DNA from: Candidatus Cybelea tumulisoli
Lineage (GTDB): Bacteria; Vulcanimicrobiota; Vulcanimicrobiia; Vulcanimicrobiales; Vulcanimicrobiaceae
DNA: 45,942 nt
Reading direction: 5' to 3'
Assembly (NCBI GenBank): GCA_003167155.1
Contig: PMTY01000146.1
Coordinates: 21,540 to 67,481, forward strand
Below the pieces are notes generated by a model. That model worked only from the letters and a program-made list of their open reading frames with translations. It made no database searches and had not been told where the DNA came from. The position numbers were made by a program, and so were the translations under genes. The first letter of the stretch is position 1. The number at the start of each line of letters is the position of its first letter. Positions 32,418 through 41,058 of this stretch are shown here, piece after piece.

Positions 32418-33098
32418 TTAGAGAACCAGCGTCAAGTACGTGTAGCGATAGGTCGCCTGCAGGACTGCGATGGCTGCCACCATAGACGGTACGACGACGG
32501 CACCCGGAACTAGGTGAGTCAAAATGTCGCCGGCCACCTCCGCGGCGGTCATCGAGGCGGGTGCGAAACCTCGGCTGACGATCGCGCGAGCCTGCTCTTC
32601 GACCGCGGTATGGCAGGTCAGGACGATCAGCCCTCGCCGCTGCAGCATCTCGATCGAGGCGTCCTGGTACATGCCCGCGCCGTCGTCGGGGTCGGCCCGA
32701 AGATCGACTGGTGCGCGCCGCTGGAGGAAGACGTTTGAAACGACGGGCGCGCCCGCCGCATCGCTCAGCTTGAAAAACTCTCCGATGCGATACTTGTTCC
32801 AAATGGGGTCGGCATACGCGTAGACTGCCGACGGACCGTGACCCGCAAGTGCGACGGCGATCGAACCTGCGGGGTAGCCAAAGCTAAACTGAAGTCCGTT
32901 CAAGGCATTCTTCACGTTAACGAGCATGCTCGGCCGAAAAGCGACGGCCTCAACAACCTGACGAATCGCGGCCGGACGCCCCACGATCTGCGCAAACGCC
33001 TGGGCGTCGAAATCGGAACGGCGTTCGACCAAGTGCGTGCCGCCGGGAACGACGGCGGCCGCGGTCGCCGATGCGGCGAGAAAGTCCTTGCGATTCAT
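32418..33098 (-). CDS. Tat-type exported DsrE-like protein beside TsdA
   Basis: A 226-residue protein. The N-terminus M-N-R-K-D-F-L-A-A-S-A-T-A-A-A resembles a Tat leader, with R-K in place of R-R. The body has an alternating fold with V-N-V-K-N-A-L-N-G-L, S-I-A-V-A-L-A-G-H-G-P-S-A-V-Y-A-Y, and a later L-I-V-L-T-C-H-T-A-V. This suggests the DsrE/DsrF-like sulfur-relay fold, and the C-H in L-T-C-H-T may be a reactive site. I am not certain of the family. The stop (TAA) is immediately followed by the ATG of the TsdA-like gene, so the two are co-translated and probably act together on periplasmic sulfur compounds. Confidence 0.6.
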   Translation of the reverse strand: MNRKDFLAASATAAAVVPGGTHLVERRSDFDAQAFAQIVGRPAAIRQVVEAVAFRPSMLVNVKNALNGLQFSFGYPAGSIAVALAGHGPSAVYAYADPIWNKYRIGEFFKLSDAAGAPVVSNVFLQRRAPVDLRADPDDGAGMYQDASIEMLQRRGLIVLTCHTAVEEQARAIVSRGFAPASMTAAEVAGDILTHLVPGAVVVPSMVAAIAVLQATYRYTYLTLVL

Positions 33099-33203
33099 CG
33101 GTGCATCTCTCCGTCAACTCTTTTCGTCTCCCTTCAATTCAGCGGTTCACATCGCGTTCACTACCGAGGTCCGGCCGGTTCACCTGGCCAAAAGAGAGAG
33201 TCG

Positions 33204-34427
33204 ATGGTGAACCTCACTGCAGTCGCGGTAGCGCTCTTCCTCTTTGGAGGCGTTATCGGAGCCACGATCGGATGGCTGGCGGCGCGAGCGGAGAACGCAG
33301 GGCTTCGCGCGACGCTCGAACAGACCCAGCACTCCGGAGAGAAGGCGATCGAAGCGCTCTTGGAGCGCGCGAAGAACGAACTGCGTGAAGCGACGGCGCT
33401 ACGTGCCAGCGAACGGGTCGGCGAGCTGGTCTCGCCGGTAACGCAAAAGCTGGGCGAGTTCGATCGGCTCATCTCCGATTTGGAGGCGATCCGCCAACGC
33501 GATGCGGGCAGCCTGCGCGAGCAGATCGATCAACTCTTGGGCCGGACCGACAAGTTGGAGACGGCAACCTCGCACTTGACCACGCAGACCTCAACGCTGG
33601 TAACGGCGCTGCGCAATCCGGCCTCGCGCGGCAAATGGGGCGAAATGCAGCTGCGCAACGTCGTTGAGAAAGCGGGCATGCTTGCCTACTGCGATTTCTC
33701 CGAGCAGCAGACCGTCGTGCTCGAGGAAGCGCGCGTCCGTCCCGACATGACGGTGAACCTGCCGGGCGAGCGCTGCGTCTTCATCGACGCCAAAGCGCCG
33801 ACCGATTCGCTGCAGGCCGCGCTCGAAGCCTCCGACGACGAGACGCGAAAAGCGCTCGTCAAGCAGCACGCGCGAGCCTTGCGCGACCATGTCGATGCGC
33901 TCGCGCGCCGCGGCTATCAAACGGCTAGAGGCTCCGCGGACTACGTCGTGATGTTCGTGGCCGGCGAAGCCTTCGTCAGCTCCGCCTGCAGCGAAGACCC
34001 TTCGCTGATCGAATACGCGCTCGACAAGGGGGTTCTGATTACCGGGCCCCTGACGCTGATCAGCCTGCTGCGCACGTTTGCGATGGGCTGGCAAGCATTG
34101 AGACAAGAAGAGAACGCAAAGCGCATCGCAATGATCGGACGAGTCCTCTACGAGCGCGCGCTGAAGTTTTCCGAGCATCTCGCGGAGGTGCGCAAACACC
34201 TCGAGCGCTCGGTCAATGCCTTCAACGGCGCCGTGGGCTCCTACGAAACCAAGCTTCTACCCCAAGGACGCAAACTCAAAGACGAGGCGTCGCTCCTGGG
34301 CGAGGAACTCAGCGAGCTGCCGCCGATCGACGTCGTGCCGCGCGACCTCACTGCGCTCGATACTTCGGGCACCAGCAAACGTCTGCCGCGCTCGCAGCAG
34401 CTCTTCGTCAACGACGACGCCGTCTAG
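33204..34427 (+). CDS. rmuC: DNA recombination protein RmuC
   Basis: A 407-residue protein with an N-terminal membrane segment (about 3-24), a coiled-coil region (about 30-120, rich in E, K, A, L) and a C-terminal nuclease-like RmuC domain. The domain is marked by S-R-G-K-W-G-E-M-Q-L-R-N-V-V-E, the R-P-D-M-T-V-N-L-P segment, the D-A-K-A-P-T-D motif and Y-V-V-M-F-V-A-G-E-A-F. RmuC limits DNA inversions between repeats in E. coli; the biochemical role is uncertain. The start is ATG 33204, preceded by GAGAGAG; the frame is open far upstream but those codons are antisense to the DsrE-like gene. Confidence 0.93.
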   Translation: MVNLTAVAVALFLFGGVIGATIGWLAARAENAGLRATLEQTQHSGEKAIEALLERAKNELREATALRASERVGELVSPVTQKLGEFDRLISDLEAIRQRDAGSLREQIDQLLGRTDKLETATSHLTTQTSTLVTALRNPASRGKWGEMQLRNVVEKAGMLAYCDFSEQQTVVLEEARVRPDMTVNLPGERCVFIDAKAPTDSLQAALEASDDETRKALVKQHARALRDHVDALARRGYQTARGSADYVVMFVAGEAFVSSACSEDPSLIEYALDKGVLITGPLTLISLLRTFAMGWQALRQEENAKRIAMIGRVLYERALKFSEHLAEVRKHLERSVNAFNGAVGSYETKLLPQGRKLKDEASLLGEELSELPPIDVVPRDLTALDTSGTSKRLPRSQQLFVNDDAV

Positions 34428-34439
34428 GTTCCCTACGGG

Positions 34440-35006
34440 TTACGGCGACGGCGTTGCGTCGGTAGCGTGATCCGCGCCCCAAGCCTTCAGCGCGTTCAAA
34501 GTGTTCTGCACGTGCAGCGTGGGATCGAGGCTGGTGTACGTGTAGACGATCGTACCGTCGGGAGCGATCACGTACGACGTGCGATTAGCGTATTGCGGGT
34601 GCTGCGCAAGCACGGCGTCGTAGGATTTCATGACGGTTCCGTTGGTGTCGGCCGCGACTGCGAACTTGCTGCGGCATTCACTAACGGAAAACTTCTGCAG
34701 CTTATCGAGCGGATCGTGCGAAACGCCGATGACCGTGGCGCCGAGCGCCTTGTACTGATCGATCGCATCGGCAAACTCGTGCGCTTCGATCGTGCAGCCC
34801 TGCGTGAACGCCGCGGGATAGAAGTAGAGCACGACCGGTCCCTTCTTCAGGGCCTCTGCCAGGCTGAAAGTGAAGGCGTTCCCGCCTTGACTTGCTTGGA
34901 GCGTAAAATCGGGTGCCTTCGTCCCAATCGAGAGCGCCGCCGATGCGGGAAGCGGAGAGATCATCGCTGCGAACACCGCCGCGGCCAAATACCGTCGAAT
35001 CATCAT
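34440..35006 (-). CDS. Exported Bcp/PrxQ-type peroxiredoxin
   Basis: A 188-residue thiol peroxidase with a signal peptide (about 1-23, ending A-S-A-A). The thioredoxin-fold core has the peroxidatic-site segment F-T-Q-G-C-T-I-E-A-H-E-F (C71). The usual T-P-G-C proline is Q here. A second cysteine, C111 in S-E-C-R-S-K-F, could be the resolving one, though its distance differs from the C-x4-C of classic Bcp. V-I-G-V-S-H-D-P and the Y-V-I-A-P-D-G-T-I-V strand are typical. Export makes it a periplasmic peroxidase. ATG 35006 has GAGGAGG at good spacing. It converges with rmuC. Confidence 0.9.
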   Translation of the reverse strand: MMIRRYLAAAVFAAMISPLPASAALSIGTKAPDFTLQASQGGNAFTFSLAEALKKGPVVLYFYPAAFTQGCTIEAHEFADAIDQYKALGATVIGVSHDPLDKLQKFSVSECRSKFAVAADTNGTVMKSYDAVLAQHPQYANRTSYVIAPDGTIVYTYTSLDPTLHVQNTLNALKAWGADHATDATPSP

Positions 35007-35155
35007 CGAGCAGCCTCCTCTCTCCGGCGCCGATACTCCTTCGACCGTCGCACTCTACCCGAGAAGGCACGTTGCGTTTTTGGGATACCGCGTCGCCGGT
35101 ATTCGAGCGTACACTAACGGCATATGAAGGCTCCGAGCGGTCGTCAAGTCCCGAA

Positions 35156-36124
35156 ATGAGAGTCTTTGCGCTAGCTGCTGCGCTATGTGCGGCGTTGGTG
35201 ATGCCAGTTGCGGTGCGCGCTCAGCCGGAGCCGTCACCGAGCCCAAGCTCGCAGGCGCCGGCGCCCGCGCCCGACTCGAGCACCGGCGGGTTCGACGCAA
35301 GCAAACTCACGCCGGCGCAGCAAGATGCGCTCCGGCTAGCGATCATCAAGACGTCGCAGAATCCCGTCGGGAACATCACCGTCGTTCCGTTCCAGAGCAA
35401 CTTCAACTACGGTTTCGGCCCGTATACGCGCTTTCAGTACAATCTCAACGTGCAGCCCGTCATACCGATCATGCTCTCTCCGAGCATGACGCTGATTGCA
35501 CGCACGATTTTCCCAATCGTCAACCAGCCTTCCGGCGCGCCTCCGGCGGTCTGCCTGTCACCAAACGGATGCCCCTCCACGTTCGGAATCGGCGATACGC
35601 AAGAGCAGTTCTTTTTTGCGCCGAAAACAAAACCGGATCAGCTGATTTGGGGCGTGGGCCCGATCTTCCAGGCTCCGACAGGCTCGCCGGCCTTGCTCAC
35701 GTCGGGCAAGTGGTCGGCCGGACCAGACGCAGTCGCTTTAGTTATGCCGGGAAAATGGGTGATTGGAGCGCTGGTAACGCAGCTCTGGTCGTTTGCCGGA
35801 GAATCGTCGCGCTCCGACGTCAATACGTTCTTGCTTCAACCGTTTGTCAACTACAATATCAAGAACGGCTGGGCCGTATCGACGTCGCCGGTCATGACGG
35901 CGAACTGGAGCGCCGCACAGAATAAGTGGGCCGTTCCGCTGGGCGGCGGCGTTGCGAGAACGTTCAAGGACGGCGATCAGCTGATGTCGCTAGCCGTATC
36001 CTACTACACCTACATAGCGCGCCCACTTAGCTCACCGCAGACCAACCTGAAGGTCGTATGGAGCCTACTGTGGCCCGTCAAGCGCGGCTTAGATATCGGC
36101 CAGTTATTGAAGGAAGCGCAATAA
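35156..36124 (+). CDS. Secreted beta-barrel protein, MetA-pathway/'neuromedin U' type
   Basis: A 322-residue exported protein with a signal peptide (about 1-22, V-A-V-R-A-Q), a proline-rich linker (PEPSPSPSSQAPAPAPD) and a body of amphipathic strands. T-R-F-Q-Y-N-L-N-V-Q-P-V-I-P-I, W-G-V-G-P-I-F-Q-A-P-T and V-N-Y-N-I-K-N-G-W are typical of outer-membrane proteins in the 'phenol MetA degradation' or 'neuromedin U' annotation group. The family's role is not established; an outer-membrane channel is plausible. ATG 35156 begins the signal peptide; no good ribosome-binding site is visible. It converges with the next gene with a 26-base gap. Confidence 0.75.
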   Translation: MRVFALAAALCAALVMPVAVRAQPEPSPSPSSQAPAPAPDSSTGGFDASKLTPAQQDALRLAIIKTSQNPVGNITVVPFQSNFNYGFGPYTRFQYNLNVQPVIPIMLSPSMTLIARTIFPIVNQPSGAPPAVCLSPNGCPSTFGIGDTQEQFFFAPKTKPDQLIWGVGPIFQAPTGSPALLTSGKWSAGPDAVALVMPGKWVIGALVTQLWSFAGESSRSDVNTFLLQPFVNYNIKNGWAVSTSPVMTANWSAAQNKWAVPLGGGVARTFKDGDQLMSLAVSYYTYIARPLSSPQTNLKVVWSLLWPVKRGLDIGQLLKEAQ

Positions 36125-36150
36125 GCCGGCCGTAGCGAACGCGGCGGTTC

Positions 36151-37053
36151 TTAGAGGTTGAAGGTATATCCGAAGAGCGGTCCGCTCATGTTGAACTTTT
36201 GAACGGCAACGTTGGGCGGAAACGCGAAGTAGTTCAGCGTACGGTACGTAAGGAGCAGGCTTTGGCCGTGATTGAATGCATAGCCCGCGCCGGTATAGCC
36301 TTCCCACGTCTGATTGTTCACGCCGGTGCTGGTTCCGAAGTCGATATAGTACGGCACAAAGATGTGGCCGTCTCCGAAGAACGCCTTTCCTCGCAGCCCG
36401 GTGATAACGTCGTTTGTCAGCGTCGAAGACAGCACGGTACCATTTGTCGTGAAGCTTCCTCGCCGACCGGTGACCGTGGCGTTATAACCCAACGTTAGGT
36501 TTATCGGGAACTCACGCAGGCCAAGGAAGATGCTTAGATCGGCATCGTGACCCCGCGCTACCGTGAAGCCCGCGGCAGCCTCCCAAATCCTGGGGACGAG
36601 CCGAGCCGACGTACCGAGAGCCAGCTGAAGTTGACGCCTGCCCAACGGTCCGCCGATCGACGCGGACTCATTCGCGCTGGCGGTGGCGTTCGTATAAATA
36701 TAGTCCCCGAAAACGTCGAAGCCCCCTTTGCGCACATCGAGCGCCCCCATCGCGGCAGAGTTCAGCTTCGATACGTAGTCGGCCGGACTGGTCGTAAAGT
36801 TGATATCGCCGCTATGCCCCGCATGTCGCGGTAGGTTGGGAACGGTGTATTGGACCGAACCGTGCACCGTGGGAAGCCAGACGTACGGCGCGAGCGTAAT
36901 ATGCATCTGCCCGTCGTACTCCCTGTCCATAAGCGTGGGACTCGCGGCTGGAGCCGGCGCCGCCGTCTCTTGCGCGCGCACCCCCACCGTCGCGGCGACG
37001 AACAGCAGCACCATCGTGGCAGAGAGCGCAGCAAAGCGCTTCGTTAAATTCAT
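36151..37053 (-). CDS. Secreted outer-membrane beta-barrel protein (300 aa)
   Basis: A signal peptide (about 1-27, ending V-R-A-Q-E) leads a 300-residue protein with alternating strands: I-T-L-A-P-Y-V-W-L-P-T-V-H-G-S-V, F-D-V-F-G-D-Y-I-Y-T, and Y-T-G-A-G-Y-A-F-N-H-G-Q-S-L. It ends in phenylalanine-rich G-P-L-F-G-Y-T-F-N-L, close to the terminal aromatic pattern of Bam substrates. I take it as an outer-membrane barrel of unknown function. An AAAGGA sequence lies upstream of ATG 37053 at a rather long spacing. Confidence 0.75.
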   Translation of the reverse strand: MNLTKRFAALSATMVLLFVAATVGVRAQETAAPAPAASPTLMDREYDGQMHITLAPYVWLPTVHGSVQYTVPNLPRHAGHSGDINFTTSPADYVSKLNSAAMGALDVRKGGFDVFGDYIYTNATASANESASIGGPLGRRQLQLALGTSARLVPRIWEAAAGFTVARGHDADLSIFLGLREFPINLTLGYNATVTGRRGSFTTNGTVLSSTLTNDVITGLRGKAFFGDGHIFVPYYIDFGTSTGVNNQTWEGYTGAGYAFNHGQSLLLTYRTLNYFAFPPNVAVQKFNMSGPLFGYTFNL

Positions 37054-37192
37054 CGGTGTTCAGAGGGTCCTTTCGTAGCCGATTCTATGGGGAATTGCGG
37101 CGCGGCGTCTATCCCAAAGGCGCAAATTCACGCCCGTCCGCCGATTGCGCTATCGGGACAGCAAAACCTTCGCCCTCGCGATATCATGGATC

Positions 37193-37738
37193 ATGACCGT
37201 CGACGCGCCGGTTCGGTACACGGCCCGCATGGAAGACTCCATCAGCATCGCGGAGGACGTTCCCTTCGAACGGCTCTCGGCCGGTATTCTGGCGTTCACC
37301 GTGCGCGCCGCGATGGCGCGATCCGGAGACGAAAGTGAGTGGGAGCATGAAGAACTGCGCCGGCGAGGACTAGGCGGCATCCATATCTTCCGCAACGGGA
37401 GAGCCCTCTGGACCGATCGCGATGCGTTCGAGGCCGAACTGGCCGAAGCTCGTCGCTCGACCTGCGCGGACCGTTTCAATGCAAGCAACGAACTCGACCC
37501 GGCCTTTCTCGAATTGCTCGATGAAGACCAACGGCAGCGGTGGCGGCTCGCCGGCTACGAAGTTCCCAGCCTACTGCAGGATATGAAGCTGCTCTTTTCC
37601 GAGATCGAGTCGGACGCGGAGAATCGCGTTGCCGATGCCCGCCGGGCCTTTGCCGTTGAAATCCTCGCCTCGGCCTGCCACGACCTCTACGAAGTGCGCA
37701 ACGTTTCCGACGGCGACTCTCCGAACATCTCCCGGTAG
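37193..37738 (+). CDS. Hypothetical cytoplasmic protein (181 aa)
   Basis: I do not recognise a family. The protein is acidic and alpha-rich, with E-D-V-P-F-E-R-L-S-A-G-I-L-A-F-T-V-R-A-A-M-A-R-S and the pattern W-T-D-R-D-A-F-E-A-E-L-A-E-A-R-R-S, and no signal peptide or membrane segment. Amino-acid use is natural rather than that of an antisense frame. It overlaps the last 52 bases of the AraC-family gene on the other strand, which lowers confidence. The start may be ATG 37193 or ATG 37229. Upstream (37054-37192) I see no other gene. Confidence 0.5.
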   Translation: MTVDAPVRYTARMEDSISIAEDVPFERLSAGILAFTVRAAMARSGDESEWEHEELRRRGLGGIHIFRNGRALWTDRDAFEAELAEARRSTCADRFNASNELDPAFLELLDEDQRQRWRLAGYEVPSLLQDMKLLFSEIESDAENRVADARRAFAVEILASACHDLYEVRNVSDGDSPNISR

Positions 37739-38757
37739 TCGGCGGTGAAATGTCCCATGTGCCAAAAGCCCCACGCGGTCGCCACATCGATGACGCGAGT
37801 TCGCGTCGGGTGCGGGCGCTGAAGCGTTTGACGAACGCCGTTGAGTCGCTCGCGCTTGAAATAGGCCATCGGGCTGAAGCCCGTGACCGCTTGGAAAGCG
37901 TTGATGAGCGAACGTAAGCGTAAGCCGGACGTTACGCTCAAATCGATCAGCGTGACGGTTTTGTCCAGATGTTCGCGCATATAGGCTTCGCAGACTCGCA
38001 CCGCAGCGACGCGGCGGTTCAGCGACGGGGACCGCTCGGCGGTTGCGCCATTGCGGCCGGCGAGAGCGTCGGCCAGCAGCGGAAGCAACGCGCGCTTGGC
38101 CATCGCGCGCGCCGTAACGCGTCGTAGGAAGCCCGACGATTTCGTGGAGTCGCGGGACAGCCATTGCAGATATTCGCGAAGCCGCTTTGCGAAAACGTCG
38201 TTGTGCTCCAGCCAAACGTCGCCGACGCTTTCCATCAATATCCGCGCGTCGGGCGAGTCTGGGAAGTCGCGCGCAAGCCGGCGTGCGTCGGTCGTCACGG
38301 AAAGGATCGCCGACGGTCCTGCGGTGCTAAGCCAAATGGACGCTCCGGAGGCGGCTACGTGACCTTCCTCCACGCCGGTTCCGAACCAACGAGCGCAGGT
38401 CGAGCCGCTCGCGAGAACCCCAATTACAAACCGATGCGGCTTAAGATCGGCCTCGAGCTTGAATCCGAGGTTGGAGCGATGCCAACCGACACGCATGGCA
38501 TCGAGTTTCACAATGCGATGCTCGGACTCAAAAGAGCCCGGCTCCATCTGCGTCCACGTGAAAGACTCGGGCACCAAGGCCCCTCGGGTACGGCCCGGCG
38601 GCATAAACCAGAATGCTACCGCCGGGTTGTGAAAATGATGTGAAGAAACTCGCGCCGGGACGTCTTTACCCAGAAAACAATTAAGCACGAAACGATCGCT
38701 CGCCCTGTAGCCAATCGAAGGAGTTCCTGCAAAGTCTCCGAGAGGATTAGAGTGCAT
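37687..38757 (-). CDS. AraC family transcriptional regulator
   Basis: A 356-residue regulator. The C-terminal region (about 255-356) is the double helix-turn-helix: V-C-E-A-Y-M-R-E-H-L-D-K-T-V-T-L-I-D-L is the first helix pair, and the second ends in A-T-A-W-G-F-W-H-M-G-H-F-T-A-D-Y-R-E-M-F-G-E-S-P-S-E-T, the signature stretch of the family. The N-terminal part looks like an AraC-binding-type cupin-like domain. Its ligand is unknown. The start ATG 38757 shares CATG with the divergent OMP gene; no strong ribosome-binding site is seen on this side. It probably controls the divergent outer-membrane gene, which is inference from layout. Confidence 0.85.
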   Translation of the reverse strand: MHSNPLGDFAGTPSIGYRASDRFVLNCFLGKDVPARVSSHHFHNPAVAFWFMPPGRTRGALVPESFTWTQMEPGSFESEHRIVKLDAMRVGWHRSNLGFKLEADLKPHRFVIGVLASGSTCARWFGTGVEEGHVAASGASIWLSTAGPSAILSVTTDARRLARDFPDSPDARILMESVGDVWLEHNDVFAKRLREYLQWLSRDSTKSSGFLRRVTARAMAKRALLPLLADALAGRNGATAERSPSLNRRVAAVRVCEAYMREHLDKTVTLIDLSVTSGLRLRSLINAFQAVTGFSPMAYFKRERLNGVRQTLQRPHPTRTRVIDVATAWGFWHMGHFTADYREMFGESPSETLRTS

Positions 38758-39529
38758 GCATTTGCACCGGGTCGTTTTTGCCGCGCTTGCTTTCGCGTTT
38801 GCAGTGTTGCCGACGCAAAGCCGCGCTGCGGAGATCTCCGGCTCGCCCACGCCGAGCCCAGCGCCGCCGGCGCCGTCCGTTTCCATCGAACAAGAGGTTT
38901 CGCCGGAATACGACGGTGAGAGCGGTTCCAGCAGTCTCGTCAACGTGCGCGGGCAACTGCCGTACGTCGCCGGTGCGCAGTACGTCCTCCGTCTCAAGCT
39001 GCCGATCGTGATATCCGCGCCGGCTGCTGCGGTGACGGGAGCGGGGGATCTCACCTTATTCGATTTGGCCGTCAGCGATGTCGCGGGCGGCCGGTGGCTC
39101 GAAGGCGTCACGATTCGCGTCCCGACCGCTCAAAACGACTCGTTAGGAAGTGGGAAATATTCCGTTGGCCCCGCCTTCGGTTATGAAACCGTAGACGGGC
39201 CTTGGACGCTGGGCTTCTTCCAGCAAGATTTCTTTTCTGTCATCGGGCCAAAATCACGGTCCCCGGTCGGGCAATCAAAGATCGAACCCTCGGTGACGCT
39301 TGCGCTTGCGCCAGGCTGGAGCATCGGTCTCTCGACCATGGCCGTTACGTACGATTGGGTTAAGAATGAATGGACCGAAGTGCCGGTGGGCCTGCGCGTC
39401 GCCAAACGGTTTAGCCGCGGTCGTAGCCCGCTCGAAGCCTCGTTCGAGGTGGAGCAAAACCTCGCCGACGCCAGGGGCGCGCCGGCGTGGACGATTCGTA
39501 CGCTGCTAAAGTGGACGTTGCCCCGATAG
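38756..39529 (+). CDS. Secreted beta-barrel protein divergent from the AraC regulator
   Basis: A 257-residue exported protein with a signal peptide (about 1-24, T-Q-S-R-A-A), a S-P-T-P-S-P-A-P-P-A-P linker and beta strands such as Y-V-L-R-L-K-L-P-I-V-I, G-P-A-F-G-Y-E-T and T-V-W-T-like strands ending in L-K-W-T-L-P-R. The layout resembles the secreted protein at 35156-36124 (signal peptide, proline-rich linker, strands beginning Q-P/K-L-P-I), so the two may be distant paralogues. GAGAGGA precedes ATG 38756 at normal distance. Function is unknown; an outer-membrane channel is plausible. Confidence 0.7.
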   Translation: MHLHRVVFAALAFAFAVLPTQSRAAEISGSPTPSPAPPAPSVSIEQEVSPEYDGESGSSSLVNVRGQLPYVAGAQYVLRLKLPIVISAPAAAVTGAGDLTLFDLAVSDVAGGRWLEGVTIRVPTAQNDSLGSGKYSVGPAFGYETVDGPWTLGFFQQDFFSVIGPKSRSPVGQSKIEPSVTLALAPGWSIGLSTMAVTYDWVKNEWTEVPVGLRVAKRFSRGRSPLEASFEVEQNLADARGAPAWTIRTLLKWTLPR

Positions 39530-39563
39530 CGGCGAACAAAACTCAAAGGATGACTACGCTTTG

Positions 39564-40280
39564 ATGGAGACCTGGGCGCACGGACTGCCTAACGGAGTCT
39601 TCTTTACGCGTTTAGCAATCGCCACCGCCCTCGGTTTGGCGATCGGATTCGAGCGGCAGTGGCGGCAACGAACGGCCGGTTTGCACACGTTGACGCTCGT
39701 TGCGGTTGGCGCGGCGCTGTTTTGCGCGATTCCTGGACTCGGTGGAAAGGTTTCGGACCCATGGCGCGTGGCGGCGCAAGTCGTCACGGGCGTCGGCTTC
39801 CTCGCCGGCGGCGTTATTTTGCGGCAAGGACTCGACGTGCGGGGACTCACCACGGCCGCCACGCTTTGGGCGACGGCCGCCGTCGGCGCGCTTGTCGGCA
39901 GCGGCTTCGAACTGCAAGGGGCGGTGGGGGCAGGAGTAATCGTTGCGGTCAACGCCTTCGTTCAGCCGCTCGCGACTTCCATTTCGCGAATACCTCGGCC
40001 GGCCTCGGAGAACTTCATAACGACGTACGTTCTGCGCGTGACATGCGCGGTTCCGGCGCAGAAATCCGTACGCGAATGCATTATTGGCGAGGTCGGAAAA
40101 ACCTCGCTCACGCTGCTCGAGCTGAACACATCGGCGGCAACAAATGGCTCCGTCGCAATCGTCGCCAACTTGAACAAACCCGGCCGCGACGACGGCGTCT
40201 CCGAAAGAATACGCAGCGAGATCGCCGCTCTTCCCGGCGTGGCGTCGGCAAGCACGGAATCCGCCGAACATGTTGTATGA
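39564..40280 (+). CDS. MgtC/SapB family membrane protein
   Basis: A protein of 238 residues with an N-terminal MgtC domain of four to five helices (about 10-140) and a C-terminal cytoplasmic ACT-like domain. Diagnostic stretches are A-L-G-L-A-I-G-F-E-R-Q-W-R, A-G-L-H-T-L-T-L-V-A-V-G, G-V-G-F-L-A-G-G-V-I-L-R-Q-G, and G-L-T-T-A-A-T-L-W-A-T-A-A-V-G. MgtC proteins modulate Mg2+ homeostasis, phosphate uptake or ATP synthase in different organisms; the role here is unknown. TTG 39561 directly precedes ATG 39564, and either could be used; AAAGGA lies upstream. The stop overlaps the next gene's ATG. Confidence 0.9.
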   Translation: METWAHGLPNGVFFTRLAIATALGLAIGFERQWRQRTAGLHTLTLVAVGAALFCAIPGLGGKVSDPWRVAAQVVTGVGFLAGGVILRQGLDVRGLTTAATLWATAAVGALVGSGFELQGAVGAGVIVAVNAFVQPLATSISRIPRPASENFITTYVLRVTCAVPAQKSVRECIIGEVGKTSLTLLELNTSAATNGSVAIVANLNKPGRDDGVSERIRSEIAALPGVASASTESAEHVV

Positions 40281-40905
40281 AGCCGCCAGCGCCAATCGCA
40301 AGGTGGGGCGGAACGCTCGGAGTTCTGCTGCTGGCCGCCGTCGCTTTGTCATTTCCGCGTCGTTACGAACTCGGACCACCTTGGGAAGAGACGATCTTTA
40401 TCATCACGTTGTTGGTCGCCGCCGTTATATCGGTGACGAGCAATCTCGTCAAAGCTCCGGGAAGTGTGAGCAACGCCGCGATCCTAACGGTCGTTGGCCT
40501 CATGTCGATTTACAATGCGCTGGCTCTCTTTCAGCTCGTGGTCTTCTTAGTCTTTCCGGACGCTAATCGGGCCGAGATCGAGGCGCCACGCCTTCTCGCC
40601 TCCGCGGTTTCGATCTGGCTCACCAACGTACTTTTGCACTGCTCTACTGGGAGGTCGACGGGGGAGGACCGGAACGTCGCTTGCGCGATCCAGCGGGTCC
40701 GCGCGACCTTGCGTTTCCGGGCGACCTTAGAGCGCCGCGTTACGCGGAGTATCTTTTCCTGGCCTTCAATACGGCGACCGCATTTAGCCCAACCGATACG
40801 ATGCCGCTAACCACCCGAGTGCGCATGATGATTATGGCGGAGTCGGCCGTTTCGTTGATGGCGCTGGCGATCGCCGCCGCGCGAGCAATCAATATCCTGC
40901 ATTAA
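40277..40905 (+). pseudogene. DUF1345-like membrane protein gene broken by a one-base deletion
   Basis: ATG 40277 overlaps the mgtC stop (ATGA). The frame encodes four clear membrane segments (L-G-V-L-L-L-A-A-V-A-L, T-I-F-I-I-T-L-L-V-A-A-V, I-L-T-V-V-G-L-M-S-I-Y, A-S-A-V-S-I-W-L-T-N-V-L-L) and then fails at 40632-40635. Four T bases stand where five would restore F-A-L-L-Y-W-E-V-D-G-G-G and continue into the other frame to the TAA at 40903-40905 (A-E-Y-L-F-L-A-F-N-T-A-T-A-F-S-P-T-D-T). The restored product would be 209 residues. The lesion is in a homopolymer, so a real mutation and a sequencing or assembly error are both possible. Confidence 0.75.
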
Positions 40906-41058
40906 GAAGCCAGCTCTCGTTTCAAGGCCGTCTTGCGTTTACGGGATAGAACGCGACCCCTCGAACGAAGTATGCTGTTTGCACGGTCGGAGCCGATGGC
41001 TTCGATATTTTCATCTTTCGAATTAGCAAGCAAGCCCAATCGAGAAAGGCTTCGAAAA

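Noticed and set aside
36125-36150. Bidirectional terminator between two convergent barrel genes
   Set aside because: The inverted repeat is imperfect and there is no T-run in either direction.
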